Shown here: piece by piece, positions 18,268 to 27,998 of the stretch | Layout: each line of letters opens with the position of its first letter | Numbering within the stretch: position 1 is the first letter of the stretch | Source: Nitrospira sp. | Lineage (GTDB): Bacteria; Nitrospirota; Nitrospiria; Nitrospirales; Nitrospiraceae | Direction: 5' to 3' | NCBI GenBank assembly: GCA_029881435.1 | Contig: JAOUMR010000006.1 | Location: 1 to 64,000 of the forward strand | Length of the DNA stretch: 64,000 bases | Notes under the pieces: generated by a model | What the model was told of the DNA's origin: nothing | Seen by the model: only the letters and a program-made list of their open reading frames with translations | Database searches by the model: none | Translations under genes and position numbers: made by a program

Positions 18268-19900
18268 GTGGAATCTGGTTGCAATTCAACTCGTTCCCAC
18301 TATCTGCATGTCACCCTGCATGGTCCTGCCCCTCTGGGCAGCCGGGCTGGTGATGCTGCTGACCGTCTGGCTCCAGCCATCACCATGCGTGGCCCAAGAC
18401 ATCCCTGTTCCAGGGCAGAATCCGCTGGCTGAGACCCAGGAAATCGAATTGATCTATATTGGCACTGGATCCGTCCCTAAGATTATAGTCCGTGGTCGGC
18501 AGCCCACAAATGTATTTCCAGCTTTTTCCTATCGTCCAGCGCACGACCATCATGTGGATTTGTTGTCCCTCTCCGACGGAGGTCAACCGGTTGGTATCTG
18601 CCGGGTAAGACAAGAGAACCTGCTGCCGCAGCTTCAACTTCACTTTGATCAGGTTAGGACATCCCCCTGCGGGTTTGTATGGTCCTTGCAGTCAGCAAAC
18701 AAGAGCTTGGATGTCTTGTCCTTCCAGTCTCTCCGAATACGCGGGACAGCCACGAGCCTTGTGACGATTGAACTGGTTGAAGGTTCTGTTGATCAGCGGA
18801 AGACCCCTACGGTGGTGGGCCGAGTCCTTGGGCCGTTCGACGTCGAGATCCCCCTTGCCCCACTCGCGCGACGAATCGATCTTCGGCGACTCACACAGGT
18901 AATGCTGTCGGTGGAAGCTGATGCGGAGGTGGTGTTGCGGGAGAGCGTCTTGCTGCCTCACAAGTCGACCAGCTATCCATCCCCCGCCGTTGGATTTTGG
19001 TATTGGGATTATCGAGCGGCGATACGCGACCCAGAGGGAATGGTAGCCGTCTGTCGGCAACTGCAGTGCCGACGGCTGTTGCTCCAGCTTCCTGATCTGC
19101 GTGATTCCGATCAGGTCTGGGCGGACTACGCCACGCTGTTTGCCCAGACCAAAGCGGCTGGGATCGACTTGTATGCGCTCGACGGCGCTCCAGACATGAT
19201 CGATCACCCCACCGTCGTGACCGATAAGCTATCCCGGCTGCTGAGGCTGGTGGATGGAGGAATCCCCGGTCTGCAACTGGATATCGAGCCGTACCTGCTA
19301 GACGATTTTCCAGAGGATGAGACCATCTTTGACCGATATCTTCGTACGATCGAGCTGGTACGAGGGGCGCTATCCGGCCACGGACGATTGTCCGTCGTCA
19401 TTCCGTTCTGGTTTGCCTCGGCGATCCATCAGGGACGTTCCATGGCATTCTCCGTCATGGACCGAGCTGATGATGTGTCCGTGATGAGCTATCGAACCGA
19501 TGTCGACGAATTGGTAGCCATTAGCGACGACGTGCTGCGCTACGGCGTGCTTACAGGGGTTCCTGTCTGGCTTGGTATGGAGACGACTCGACTGCTGCCA
19601 GAACGGCATATGCTCCTGAAACGTGAACCCGATCCTGCCCTGGCCGACGGAACACTCGACCCGGTACGCAGGATGTTGACGTTGGGGAGGCCTACCGAAT
19701 CTGAGAAGCATGGGGTCGATCAGATCTGGCTTCGCATCCATCACCATACAACCCTACGCCCCGAACGCATCTCGTTTGCCGATCGCCCCCAGCACGAGGT
19801 CCGTCACGCGATTACTCAGGTCTTGGACCAGGTTCGACTGCCAAGTTTCTCCGGGCTGCTCATTCACGACCTCCCCGGTTATCTGGAGCTTACCCAGTAG
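18254..19900 (+). CDS. Putative secreted TIM-barrel glycosidase-like protein
   Basis: 548-aa ORF; signal-like segment MVLPLWAAGLVMLLTVWLQPSPCVAQ (likely start 18308 or 18320); GFWYWDYRAAI..., GLQLDIEPY resembling a degenerate GH18 signature. Confidence 0.7.
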   Translation: MSDRMWNLVAIQLVPTICMSPCMVLPLWAAGLVMLLTVWLQPSPCVAQDIPVPGQNPLAETQEIELIYIGTGSVPKIIVRGRQPTNVFPAFSYRPAHDHHVDLLSLSDGGQPVGICRVRQENLLPQLQLHFDQVRTSPCGFVWSLQSANKSLDVLSFQSLRIRGTATSLVTIELVEGSVDQRKTPTVVGRVLGPFDVEIPLAPLARRIDLRRLTQVMLSVEADAEVVLRESVLLPHKSTSYPSPAVGFWYWDYRAAIRDPEGMVAVCRQLQCRRLLLQLPDLRDSDQVWADYATLFAQTKAAGIDLYALDGAPDMIDHPTVVTDKLSRLLRLVDGGIPGLQLDIEPYLLDDFPEDETIFDRYLRTIELVRGALSGHGRLSVVIPFWFASAIHQGRSMAFSVMDRADDVSVMSYRTDVDELVAISDDVLRYGVLTGVPVWLGMETTRLLPERHMLLKREPDPALADGTLDPVRRMLTLGRPTESEKHGVDQIWLRIHHHTTLRPERISFADRPQHEVRHAITQVLDQVRLPSFSGLLIHDLPGYLELTQ

Positions 19901-19901
19901 C

Positions 19902-21731
19902 ATGCTGACCCTGTCCATCTCACCACGAACGGTTCCACATGCGAGGGTGGTACTCCTCTTCTTCTGTCTGCTGTTCGAGAACGGCGGAGCGGATTCTACC
20001 CTCGCTCAGACCACGGATGCACAGTCCGCACGGATGCTACGTGAACAGGCTCAACAGTTCGAAGCCACGCAACGGTATCAGGAGGCCATTGCCCTCTACC
20101 GAGAGATGCTGCGGCGTGAACCGGAACAGGACGATGTCCGTGCCGCCCTGGCGCGGCTTCTGTCTTGGCAGGGCTCCTATGCAGAAGCCGTTGATCTGTA
20201 CCGAGACATCATCCAGCGACATCCCGTGGACTTGGATGTGAGGACCGCGCTCGCGCGCGTGCTCTCGTGGCAGAAGCAGATGACAGAGGCGAAGTCACTC
20301 TACGACGCGGTGGTCCGCGAAGAGCCTCGTCATGCTGAGGCTCTCCAAGGACTCGCAGACGTCTTATTTTGGGAAGGACGATCTGAGGAGGCTCTGCCCT
20401 ACTACGAACGAGCCTATGCTGTTTCACAGGATTCCGCTCTTGCAGCGCGTATGGCGTCGATCCGCAGCGGGTTGGCTGAACAAGCGAACAAGTCTTCGGC
20501 TGCGGGCCAGTCGGCCGTCGCTGAACGAAAGGCTGGGGTGATCGCACGGGCGCGGGCATGGGAACACCAGGCCGAGTACGCTCAAGCCATTGCGGCCTAC
20601 CAGCAGGCACTCGCGGAACATCCGGAGGACGACGAGTTGCGCAGTCATCTCGCGCGTACCCTGGCGAAAGCTGGACAATTCGAACAAGCCGTTGCACTCT
20701 ACCGAGAGATCCTGACGCGTCATCCCACCGACGTCGACATCCAAGTTGAATTCGCTCGGGTGCTCTCCTGGCAGAAACAATTTGATGTCGCAATCCCTCT
20801 GTATCAGCAGGTGCTCAAGCAGGACCGTGAGAATCGAGACGCCTTGCGAGGATTGGCCGATACCCTGTTCTGGAGCGGAGCCACCCAGGACGCCCTGGCT
20901 CAGTATTCTCATTTATATCGATTAACCGGCGATCCCGATATTGCAGCGCGCGTACAGGCGCTGACAGCTTTGCTTGAAACCTCCCCTCGGGCACCGCTTG
21001 GCCTGCGGGATTCGATCGTCCGTTTGCCCTATCGCGACTATCTCAAGGTTGGTTACGGGCAGTCTTCCTACACGCGCGGGATTCCAGACGAACGGAATGG
21101 GGTCATCGAGTTTTCGAAATCACTTGGCGCGCAAACGCTGATCGGGAGGGTTGAACCGCTCCACCGATTCGGCTTCCAGGATACTCCCGTATCAGCCGAG
21201 CTCTACAGCCCGCTGTGGCGGCGCGCGTGGGGATACGTCGCTGCACAGGGGACAATCAACCCACACTTCTCACCAAATTACTCGGTTGTTGGGGACGTCT
21301 CGCAGGGTTTGGGACTCGTCCATCCACTACTCTCGGCGATTGAAGTCTCCATTGGCTATCGACGTCTTTCGTATAAGACGGATGACATCAATCTCCTCAT
21401 GCCTGGCCTGACCGTCTTTCTCCCGTTCAATATGTGGCTGACCGAAAAGCTCTATTATGTCCCGGAAACCGGCGCGATCACCCTTGCCTCCAGGCTCACA
21501 TGGCGCCCCACCGCTCGTCTGCAGCTCTTCGCCTCGGGGTCATTCGGTACGTCGGGCGAACGGATTTTGGCCACACAGGACGTGACACGGATAAGCAGCC
21601 GGACAATCCAAGGAGGCGTGATCCTCCCCGTCACCGGACATATTTCTCTTGAAGCGACGGGATACTACGAAGACCGGGGTGACCTCTATGTGAGACGAGG
21701 AGGCAGTTTCACTATCATTTATCACTGGTAA
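19902..21731 (+). CDS. TPR-repeat protein with C-terminal YaiO-type outer-membrane beta-barrel
   Basis: Repeated TPR units (YQEAIALYREMLRREPEQDDVRAALARLLSWQG...); barrel-like C-terminus ending DLYVRRGGSFTIIYHW. ATG at 19902 is in frame. Confidence 0.85.
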   Translation: MLTLSISPRTVPHARVVLLFFCLLFENGGADSTLAQTTDAQSARMLREQAQQFEATQRYQEAIALYREMLRREPEQDDVRAALARLLSWQGSYAEAVDLYRDIIQRHPVDLDVRTALARVLSWQKQMTEAKSLYDAVVREEPRHAEALQGLADVLFWEGRSEEALPYYERAYAVSQDSALAARMASIRSGLAEQANKSSAAGQSAVAERKAGVIARARAWEHQAEYAQAIAAYQQALAEHPEDDELRSHLARTLAKAGQFEQAVALYREILTRHPTDVDIQVEFARVLSWQKQFDVAIPLYQQVLKQDRENRDALRGLADTLFWSGATQDALAQYSHLYRLTGDPDIAARVQALTALLETSPRAPLGLRDSIVRLPYRDYLKVGYGQSSYTRGIPDERNGVIEFSKSLGAQTLIGRVEPLHRFGFQDTPVSAELYSPLWRRAWGYVAAQGTINPHFSPNYSVVGDVSQGLGLVHPLLSAIEVSIGYRRLSYKTDDINLLMPGLTVFLPFNMWLTEKLYYVPETGAITLASRLTWRPTARLQLFASGSFGTSGERILATQDVTRISSRTIQGGVILPVTGHISLEATGYYEDRGDLYVRRGGSFTIIYHW

Positions 21732-21760
21732 AATGGCCCGACGTTAGGACGGATGGTCCC

Positions 21761-22852
21761 GTGCTCGCTCTCAGCCACACAGACCTCACACTTGAAATCT
21801 GGCAGTTTGCCGCCCTGTCCATCGGTGGCGTTGTCCTGCTTCTCGTGGTCTCGATTCTCATTTTTCAAGCGCAACGACGGGCGAAGGCATGGAGACGACA
21901 GCGCGTCACGCGCGTGTGGCAACCTCTCTTGGAACAATGTCGGCGCGATCCATTGGAAACACTGCCATCCCTCACGCGTCGAGAACATATTGTCTTCCTC
22001 TACCTCTGGAATGACCAGTATGAGTCCTCACCTGACGCAGCGAGTGCTCACCTGATTCGCATGGCCTGGCAGGTCGGTACCGATCGCCTTGCCAAGGATC
22101 TCCTGGGCGCACGGCTACTGCGCCGCAGACTTCTCGCCGTCGTGACCCTTGGACGGCTACGAGACCGATCGGTCTGGTCACAGGTGAGTGCCCTAGTGAC
22201 ACACCAGAATTCGTTCTTGGCATTCAATGCGGCCCAAGCCCTACTCCTGATCGACGCACAAGCCGCCATTCCGCTCATTTCGCCGCTCATCGGCCAGCGA
22301 AAGGATTGGTCTCCCCTCCGAATTGCCTCGATGCTGAGCACCGCAGGGCCTGATCTCGCATCGGAAACGATCGCACAGGCAGCGATTACCGGTGACCCGG
22401 TCATCAGGCCACGATTGATTCGCCACCTCCCCATCACACATAGCCCTCGCGGCCTCTCGATCTTACGCCAATTCATTCGTGAGCAATCGCCGTCGGATGA
22501 CACGCTTGCCGCTTGCTTGTATGTGTTCGGAGAATTTCGAGACCAGATGGATCTTCCTTTCGTCCGTCTCCACATTTCCCATCCTGCCTGGTATGTGCGG
22601 GTTCAAGCAGCCACCGCACTTGGAAAACTGGGGACTCAGAACGATGAGGCCCGATTGATTGCCCTTTTTGAGGATGAACAATGGTGGGTGCGGTATCGAG
22701 CGGGCGAGGCCCTCGCGAGTTTACGTTCCATGACGGAACACAAGCTTGAATTGCTACAAGAAACTCTCACCACCCCGGAGGCACAAGAAATCCTAGCTCC
22801 TATCTTGGCGAAATTCCGCGCCCGCCGTTCACCCACCTCGATGGCAGCATAA
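21761..22852 (+). CDS. Membrane-anchored HEAT-repeat protein
   Basis: N-terminal TM FAALSIGGVVLLLVVSILIFQ; HEAT-like HPAWYVRVQAATALGKLGTQNDEARLIALFEDEQWWVRYRAGEALASL. Confidence 0.82.
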   Translation: MLALSHTDLTLEIWQFAALSIGGVVLLLVVSILIFQAQRRAKAWRRQRVTRVWQPLLEQCRRDPLETLPSLTRREHIVFLYLWNDQYESSPDAASAHLIRMAWQVGTDRLAKDLLGARLLRRRLLAVVTLGRLRDRSVWSQVSALVTHQNSFLAFNAAQALLLIDAQAAIPLISPLIGQRKDWSPLRIASMLSTAGPDLASETIAQAAITGDPVIRPRLIRHLPITHSPRGLSILRQFIREQSPSDDTLAACLYVFGEFRDQMDLPFVRLHISHPAWYVRVQAATALGKLGTQNDEARLIALFEDEQWWVRYRAGEALASLRSMTEHKLELLQETLTTPEAQEILAPILAKFRARRSPTSMAA

Positions 22853-22962
22853 ACCTCCACATGTCTTGCTCCTGCCGTCAACGATGGTTTTGCAAGGGAG
22901 CACTCCCCTCTTCACGTGCAGCCCCCAGCTACAGCACTGGCGTTCAGGTGATCAAGTATCGG

Positions 22963-23640
22963 TCAGCGGACGTCCTGAAAGAACACGCGAGGCAGAACCG
23001 GCAGGCGATATTCAACATGGAGAATGATCAACAAGACTCGGACAAAGCTACGCCAAATGCCCATCTTCATGAATTTACGAGCGTCGGTCACCACAGGCGG
23101 ATAGAGCAGGAGCGGCTTGGTGACCTTGATGAGTCGTTCGCAAAAGGCAACATCCTCAAGAATCGGTTGATTGGGAAAACCACTCAGATCCTCGAACAAC
23201 GTTCGCCGAACGAACAGGGCCTGGTCACCATAGATGATCCGACTGCAGGTGCAGCGAAAATTATCCAAGAAGGAGATGAATCGAAGCCGCCAGTCGTCTC
23301 CTGAAAATTGGTGCATGAAGCCGCCGGCCTGAACCGTCAGATCGTGCTCCATCCCATTGAGTCGTTGGAGCGCGTCAACCGGCAGGATGGTATCGGCATG
23401 GAGAAAGAGGAGCCATTCACCAGTGGCTGCTTTTGCGCCGGCATTCATCTGCAAGGCTCGTCCCTTCGACGCAGTCAGCACACGGATCTGAGGAAATCTC
23501 CGAGCGATTTCGCATGTCCGATCGGAACTCTTTCCATCGACCAGGATGACCTCAAAGTCGCCGGTTTGGGCGAAGAGGGCTGCGAGCGTGCTCGGCAGTA
23601 CCTTTTCTTCGTTGTACGCGGGTATGACGATGCTGATCAT
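22963..23640 (-). CDS. Family 2 glycosyltransferase, TIGR04283-like
   Basis: MISIVIPAYNEEKVLPSTLAALFAQTGDFEVILVDGKSSDRT...LLFLHADTILP; short GT2 resembling the TIGR04283 'arsenosugar biosynthesis' family. Confidence 0.8.
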   Translation of the reverse strand: MISIVIPAYNEEKVLPSTLAALFAQTGDFEVILVDGKSSDRTCEIARRFPQIRVLTASKGRALQMNAGAKAATGEWLLFLHADTILPVDALQRLNGMEHDLTVQAGGFMHQFSGDDWRLRFISFLDNFRCTCSRIIYGDQALFVRRTLFEDLSGFPNQPILEDVAFCERLIKVTKPLLLYPPVVTDARKFMKMGIWRSFVRVLLIILHVEYRLPVLPRVFFQDVR

Positions 23641-24272
23641 GCCACGCACCAATCGGGCAAGAAGATGCGTACATCGGCTGCCCAGGCATCCGCATCTTCA
23701 TCGATACTGTCGAAAAGATCGCACAAGGTCAACACCATCGCATCCGTCAAGGCTAGATAGCGCTCAGCCTGTCTCCTGAGTGTCTGCGGATCCGTCTCGC
23801 CTCGCTCAACGGCTCGTTCGAGTTGCCGCCGTCCGAAGCCGTGATGCGCTTCTTCCTGTCGCAACAAGATCCGGCGGAGGCGTCCAAACGGTGCAGCCCG
23901 CTTCGCCAATCCTTGCTCTATACGTGTCAGGATGGCTTCACCCAAGCCTTCGAGGACCACTTGCTCGCCAAGGAACGTCTCCATGAGATCTCGGCATGCC
24001 AGCGCATCGTTCAGCATCCTCCGGTATTCTTCTAACGCGGGAAGAAATGGAGAATCACGGAGGTGTTTTGGCGACAGCCACACAATGGCTCCCTGAAAGA
24101 CCCGTGCATGCATGGCTTCCTGCCTGGCCTGGCTGAGAAGGAATCGGCGCGCTCCGGAGTCTTTGGACAAGGCGGCTTGGGCCTTTGCGCAATCATGGGC
24201 CATCCGCTCGCCATGCTCCAGAAAGGTCAAGAGGCGCGCGATCGGGACTTTCTCATCAGGATGGGCCAACAT
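23637..24272 (-). CDS. Ferritin-like (putative di-iron) protein
   Basis: Two helical metal-ligand-like motifs: EAMHARVFQ and EEAHHGFGRRQLE. Start at 24272 overlaps the upstream gene end. Confidence 0.65.
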   Translation of the reverse strand: MLAHPDEKVPIARLLTFLEHGERMAHDCAKAQAALSKDSGARRFLLSQARQEAMHARVFQGAIVWLSPKHLRDSPFLPALEEYRRMLNDALACRDLMETFLGEQVVLEGLGEAILTRIEQGLAKRAAPFGRLRRILLRQEEAHHGFGRRQLERAVERGETDPQTLRRQAERYLALTDAMVLTLCDLFDSIDEDADAWAADVRIFLPDWCVA

Positions 24273-25092
24273 GATTTTGCTCCTTGGGTGAGATTCCATT
24301 GAGGTTCCAGTCATACTCGAGGTACTCGATGCGGTATTCCGATTGCAGGAGGTCCTGAACCAGTTCCGGATCGTTGACGTAACGCGCGATGTAGACCAGA
24401 ACCGACCCCGCAGCTCGTGTGAAATCCTCATCAAACCACTTGAAGATCATCGAGAGCGATGCCACCTTCTTCACACGATCAAACCGATTCCGCGTCGGGT
24501 CGTTGATAAACTCCCTGGCGACACGATTCAGCTGGAGTTCAAGCTGTTCCGGCTCGAACGCCCAAGATTGAAGCCTCGGACAGGACAACGACGCGCATAC
24601 GATGGCGAAGTGGATCCGCGGCTCATGGAATTGCGCAATCAGCACCTTTCGTTCCAGATCGTAGAGATTCAGGATTCCTCCGCCGACATGATAGTCCCGA
24701 TCGATAAAATAGCGATACCGTCCCCAATAACTCATGGGTGAGTACCTATCGAGAATGCCCTTGATGGCAAAGGCGTTGTAGGCATTGATCCAGAAAGCCA
24801 ATCGCTCATTCTTCGTCTTGAGCGCATTGGGGTCTACGCGGTCGAGCTGCGCGAGATAAATCGATAGCCGATCATCAGACTGGATCGCAGGATAATCGAC
24901 GCTGCCATCTGTAACATGGGCCTGTACCACATCATGAAGCACCTTGTGCGAGAACTCTTCTGGCGGAATCGAATTGGGAGGCGTGAAGGATGTCGGAACC
25001 GTGGAACATCCCGCGAGGACAATCGCGAGGCTCACAGTGACGCATTTCATGAAGCCCGTCGTCTTCGTCACCATTGCACCGGGGTTTGCCAT
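24256..25092 (-). CDS. DUF547 domain lipoprotein
   Basis: Lipobox-like VSLAIVLAGCST; FWINAYNAFAIKGILDRYS...IHFAIVCASLSCPRLQSWAF. Confidence 0.85.
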   Translation of the reverse strand: MANPGAMVTKTTGFMKCVTVSLAIVLAGCSTVPTSFTPPNSIPPEEFSHKVLHDVVQAHVTDGSVDYPAIQSDDRLSIYLAQLDRVDPNALKTKNERLAFWINAYNAFAIKGILDRYSPMSYWGRYRYFIDRDYHVGGGILNLYDLERKVLIAQFHEPRIHFAIVCASLSCPRLQSWAFEPEQLELQLNRVAREFINDPTRNRFDRVKKVASLSMIFKWFDEDFTRAAGSVLVYIARYVNDPELVQDLLQSEYRIEYLEYDWNLNGISPKEQNHVGPS

Positions 25093-26162
25093 GCCGCAAT
25101 GGGGTGTCGTAGTACCGACCCGATCACGCGTCCGTCTAGCCTGTTACAGGACGATCGATCGGAACAACGTTGAATTGCTTGTCGATCAAACCGCGCCAGG
25201 ATTTCGCTCAGTGAAGACTCGAGAAGATTCCCGGCCTCAGGGAGTGACAAGCAGGGGGAGACATGACCCGATGCATCGATGGCAATACTATACCGTCCGG
25301 CATCGCACGGGCTGAGCGTTTCGCCGCTGAGCCATGCTACGTTGTCCTTCGCGTATTGCCGCAAATACCCAGGTGGGAGGGCATTCTCTTTCAGCAGCCC
25401 CTCAAATACGGCGCGTGCCTGTTCACGCTCATACATCAACAAGGGTTCCTGCTTTCCGTACAGTCCGACGTCCCAATGATAGGCGCCGACAACCGGTAAG
25501 AAACCCCGCTCTTGAGCAAACCGAACCATCTGGGTGACTTCCTGGCGATTGATTTCACTGACGATACAGGTCAGAAACTTGGGATGACGATAGCCTTCCA
25601 GTAGCTTGAGACCAGCGAGCACGTGATCAAGTTGATCGGCACCTCGGATACGTTCATATGTGAGAGGGTCCAGCGTATCCAGGCTAATCGAAAGTGTGAC
25701 CGCAAGGGCATCGAACGTTTGCACGAGACTCTCGGTCAATCTGGTGCCGTTTGTAATGAGTGTAATGTGAAATCCAATCTGAACCAAATCTTGAAGAATT
25801 GGCACTAAGTCCTTTCGTAGTAATGGCTCTCCACCCTGCATGAAGACGAACCGAACGCCCTCCCTGTAGAGTCCTGTAAAGACTTGCCGAATCTCCTCGC
25901 GGGACATTTCATACCGACCAACGTTCAAGGGAAGGTTGCAGTATCCGCAAGAGGAATTACAGCGAAGGCACGCCTGGAAAATAGCAAGCACCGGTCGTTG
26001 ACAAACCAGATTGGTTAACCCACCCCAGAAGGCTTGGAGGAGACCAGGCTTCTTGCCCTCGAACGTCGAAGGCTGGCTACCGCGATCATGAAGTGTTTGC
26101 TTAGCTCGTCCAATTTGTATCAGCATGCGCTCCGTCGGGATACCCTGCCCAGATCTGTACAA
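25068..26162 (-). CDS. Radical SAM protein with SPASM-like C-terminal region
   Basis: CxxxCxxC motif CNSSCGYC, then FMQGGEPLLRKDL, TLITNGTRLTESL, ISLDTLDPLTYERIRG; C-terminal Cys-containing PCLSLPEAGNLLE...CSDRSSCNRLDG. Confidence 0.9.
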   Translation of the reverse strand: MYRSGQGIPTERMLIQIGRAKQTLHDRGSQPSTFEGKKPGLLQAFWGGLTNLVCQRPVLAIFQACLRCNSSCGYCNLPLNVGRYEMSREEIRQVFTGLYREGVRFVFMQGGEPLLRKDLVPILQDLVQIGFHITLITNGTRLTESLVQTFDALAVTLSISLDTLDPLTYERIRGADQLDHVLAGLKLLEGYRHPKFLTCIVSEINRQEVTQMVRFAQERGFLPVVGAYHWDVGLYGKQEPLLMYEREQARAVFEGLLKENALPPGYLRQYAKDNVAWLSGETLSPCDAGRYSIAIDASGHVSPCLSLPEAGNLLESSLSEILARFDRQAIQRCSDRSSCNRLDGRVIGSVLRHPIAAWQTPVQW

Positions 26163-26324
26163 TCACGGACCGTTTTTTTACCACGCTTCAAAGGCTGTCT
26201 CTCGTGTCCCTTCTAACAAGCCTTGTAACACCTTGAAATTCATAGTCCATGGGTTTTGTGCTACCGGCATGTGCCTTGCTGAGAACTTCCCGGCCAAGAT
26301 GATTTCTTCCACAGGAGGTTCATC

Positions 26325-26702
26325 ATGAAGCAAGATCAACAGAAAATCCACCTCGTGACAATCGGAGGACTGACCGCAATCTTGTTGGCTGCACCCTCTT
26401 TCACCATGGCAGGCCAACAGCATGAGAAAAGGTCAGGTGCCGCGTCACCTTCATCTCCTACCGCACGTCACACCCCAGCTGTTGCGCACCATTCCGACAA
26501 TAGGCCAGGCCCAGCCTGGAGGACAATCGACGGGACCGTCACGCACATGAAAGATACGGTGTACACAATCGAGGACTATGAGGGAAACCAGGTGCAACTC
26601 TTCGTGAGCCGAGAAACCAAACAACTGGGGGGTCGTAAGAAAGTTGGTGATCATGTTCGTGCTGAAATCACCCACGGCGGTTTTGCCAATTCAATTCACT
26701 GA
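26325..26702 (+). CDS. Small secreted hypothetical protein
   Basis: SD AGGAGG before the ATG; signal-like segment; VDGTVTHMKDTVYTIEDYEGNQVQLFVSRE-type beta-rich region. Confidence 0.7.
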   Translation: MKQDQQKIHLVTIGGLTAILLAAPSFTMAGQQHEKRSGAASPSSPTARHTPAVAHHSDNRPGPAWRTIDGTVTHMKDTVYTIEDYEGNQVQLFVSRETKQLGGRKKVGDHVRAEITHGGFANSIH

Positions 26703-26713
26703 TCGGTTCATAC

Positions 26714-26741
26714 GCAGCCCGGCTCGATTGAGCCGGACTGC
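26714..26741. terminator. Hairpin between convergent genes (possible bidirectional terminator)
   Basis: GCAGCCCGGCTC-GATT-GAGCCGGACTGC: 12-bp stem with one mismatch; no clear T-run. Confidence 0.4.
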
Positions 26742-26839
26742 GCTGTCCCGAGTGTTTGTCGGCCACTGATTCAATTTCTTACAGAGCTGTTTCAGGCACG
26801 CTGTGCACCGAGTGAGTAGGTCAATCTCTCGGTGAGTCG

Positions 26840-27934
26840 TTACTGCGCCACAAGGCCGTTTACCCCTGCAGGCAGACCAGAGATGCCGGTCAGAAGAGTA
26901 AGCTCCCCGCTGCCACGATTGACACGAAACACATCGATCGTACGTGCAGTTGCATTGAGCACATAGAGGAACTTGCTGTTTCGGTTTAAAGCCATATCGA
27001 TTGGAGTGGCCCCGGTACGTCCTGCTTCGGATGCGAGCAAGGTCAGACTTCCAGCGCGCCCCACGCGATAGCTCGAAACGGTATTGCTGCCCGTATTGCT
27101 TGTATAGGCAAATTTCCCATTTTTGGTTATGACGATCCAACAGGCTGCTGATTGAAAATCGGGGACCGACCCGCTGCGAAGTGACAACTCGCCGTTTTTC
27201 AGCGTATATGAAGATACTGCACTGGCATTCGGCGCTCCACCAAATGCTTCGCTTACAATGAGGACGCCTCGTTTATTGAAGGAAAACCCGAATGGAGTGA
27301 CGCCGGACGAGGGTTGAGAGGCTGGCCCCACCGCAACGCCGTCGTCGTCCACCGTATAGGTGTTGATAATTTGAGTGGCTTTTTCTGTTACTACCAACGT
27401 ATTTCCTTCGGGATTAAACTCAATTTGTGCTGGCGCTGTTGCAGGGCCACTGAGCGATTGAGTCGACCCAGGGATCGGCTCCAACGTATTGCGACTAGTC
27501 AATGTAAACCCAGTAATATTGCCAGGTCCGCCCGCGTTTAACACGTAGACCCAGTCTTCGTGCAGCGCGATGCTGATCGGACGCACTCCACCGGAACTCA
27601 CCTTACACGTGAGCGTTAGGCCGTGATCATGGATCTGAAACACCGACACCTCGTCACTTCCTGCATTCACAGCAAAGAGGGTCTCTCCGTCGTCGCTAAT
27701 CGCGATCGCACCTTGATTGCCTAGGCCATCTCCTGATCCGGCACCCTGAGTGGGAAAGCTTCCAGCTGGAATCAATGTTTCACCACGCTGTTCAAACGCC
27801 AAAACCGCATTTCCGGAGGTGGCATTCGACATGGTATACACCATCCTCCCATTCTGACCGGCAAGGACGTCGCCGATCATCCACTCAGATAGGGCTATTG
27901 CCACTGCTATCATGCGTACGAACGTTTGTCCCAT
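26840..27934 (-). CDS. Lactonase-type seven-bladed beta-propeller protein (secreted)
   Basis: Perfect AGGAGG SD; repeated blades (VFQIHDHGLTLTCKVSSGGVRPISIALHEDWVYVLNAGGPGNITGFTL). Confidence 0.85.
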   Translation of the reverse strand: MGQTFVRMIAVAIALSEWMIGDVLAGQNGRMVYTMSNATSGNAVLAFEQRGETLIPAGSFPTQGAGSGDGLGNQGAIAISDDGETLFAVNAGSDEVSVFQIHDHGLTLTCKVSSGGVRPISIALHEDWVYVLNAGGPGNITGFTLTSRNTLEPIPGSTQSLSGPATAPAQIEFNPEGNTLVVTEKATQIINTYTVDDDGVAVGPASQPSSGVTPFGFSFNKRGVLIVSEAFGGAPNASAVSSYTLKNGELSLRSGSVPDFQSAACWIVITKNGKFAYTSNTGSNTVSSYRVGRAGSLTLLASEAGRTGATPIDMALNRNSKFLYVLNATARTIDVFRVNRGSGELTLLTGISGLPAGVNGLVAQ

Positions 27935-27998
27935 GAAGAACCTCCTGTGTTGACTAAGTGCACTGTCACCCTTGACGAACCACCATAGTGATGAGATG

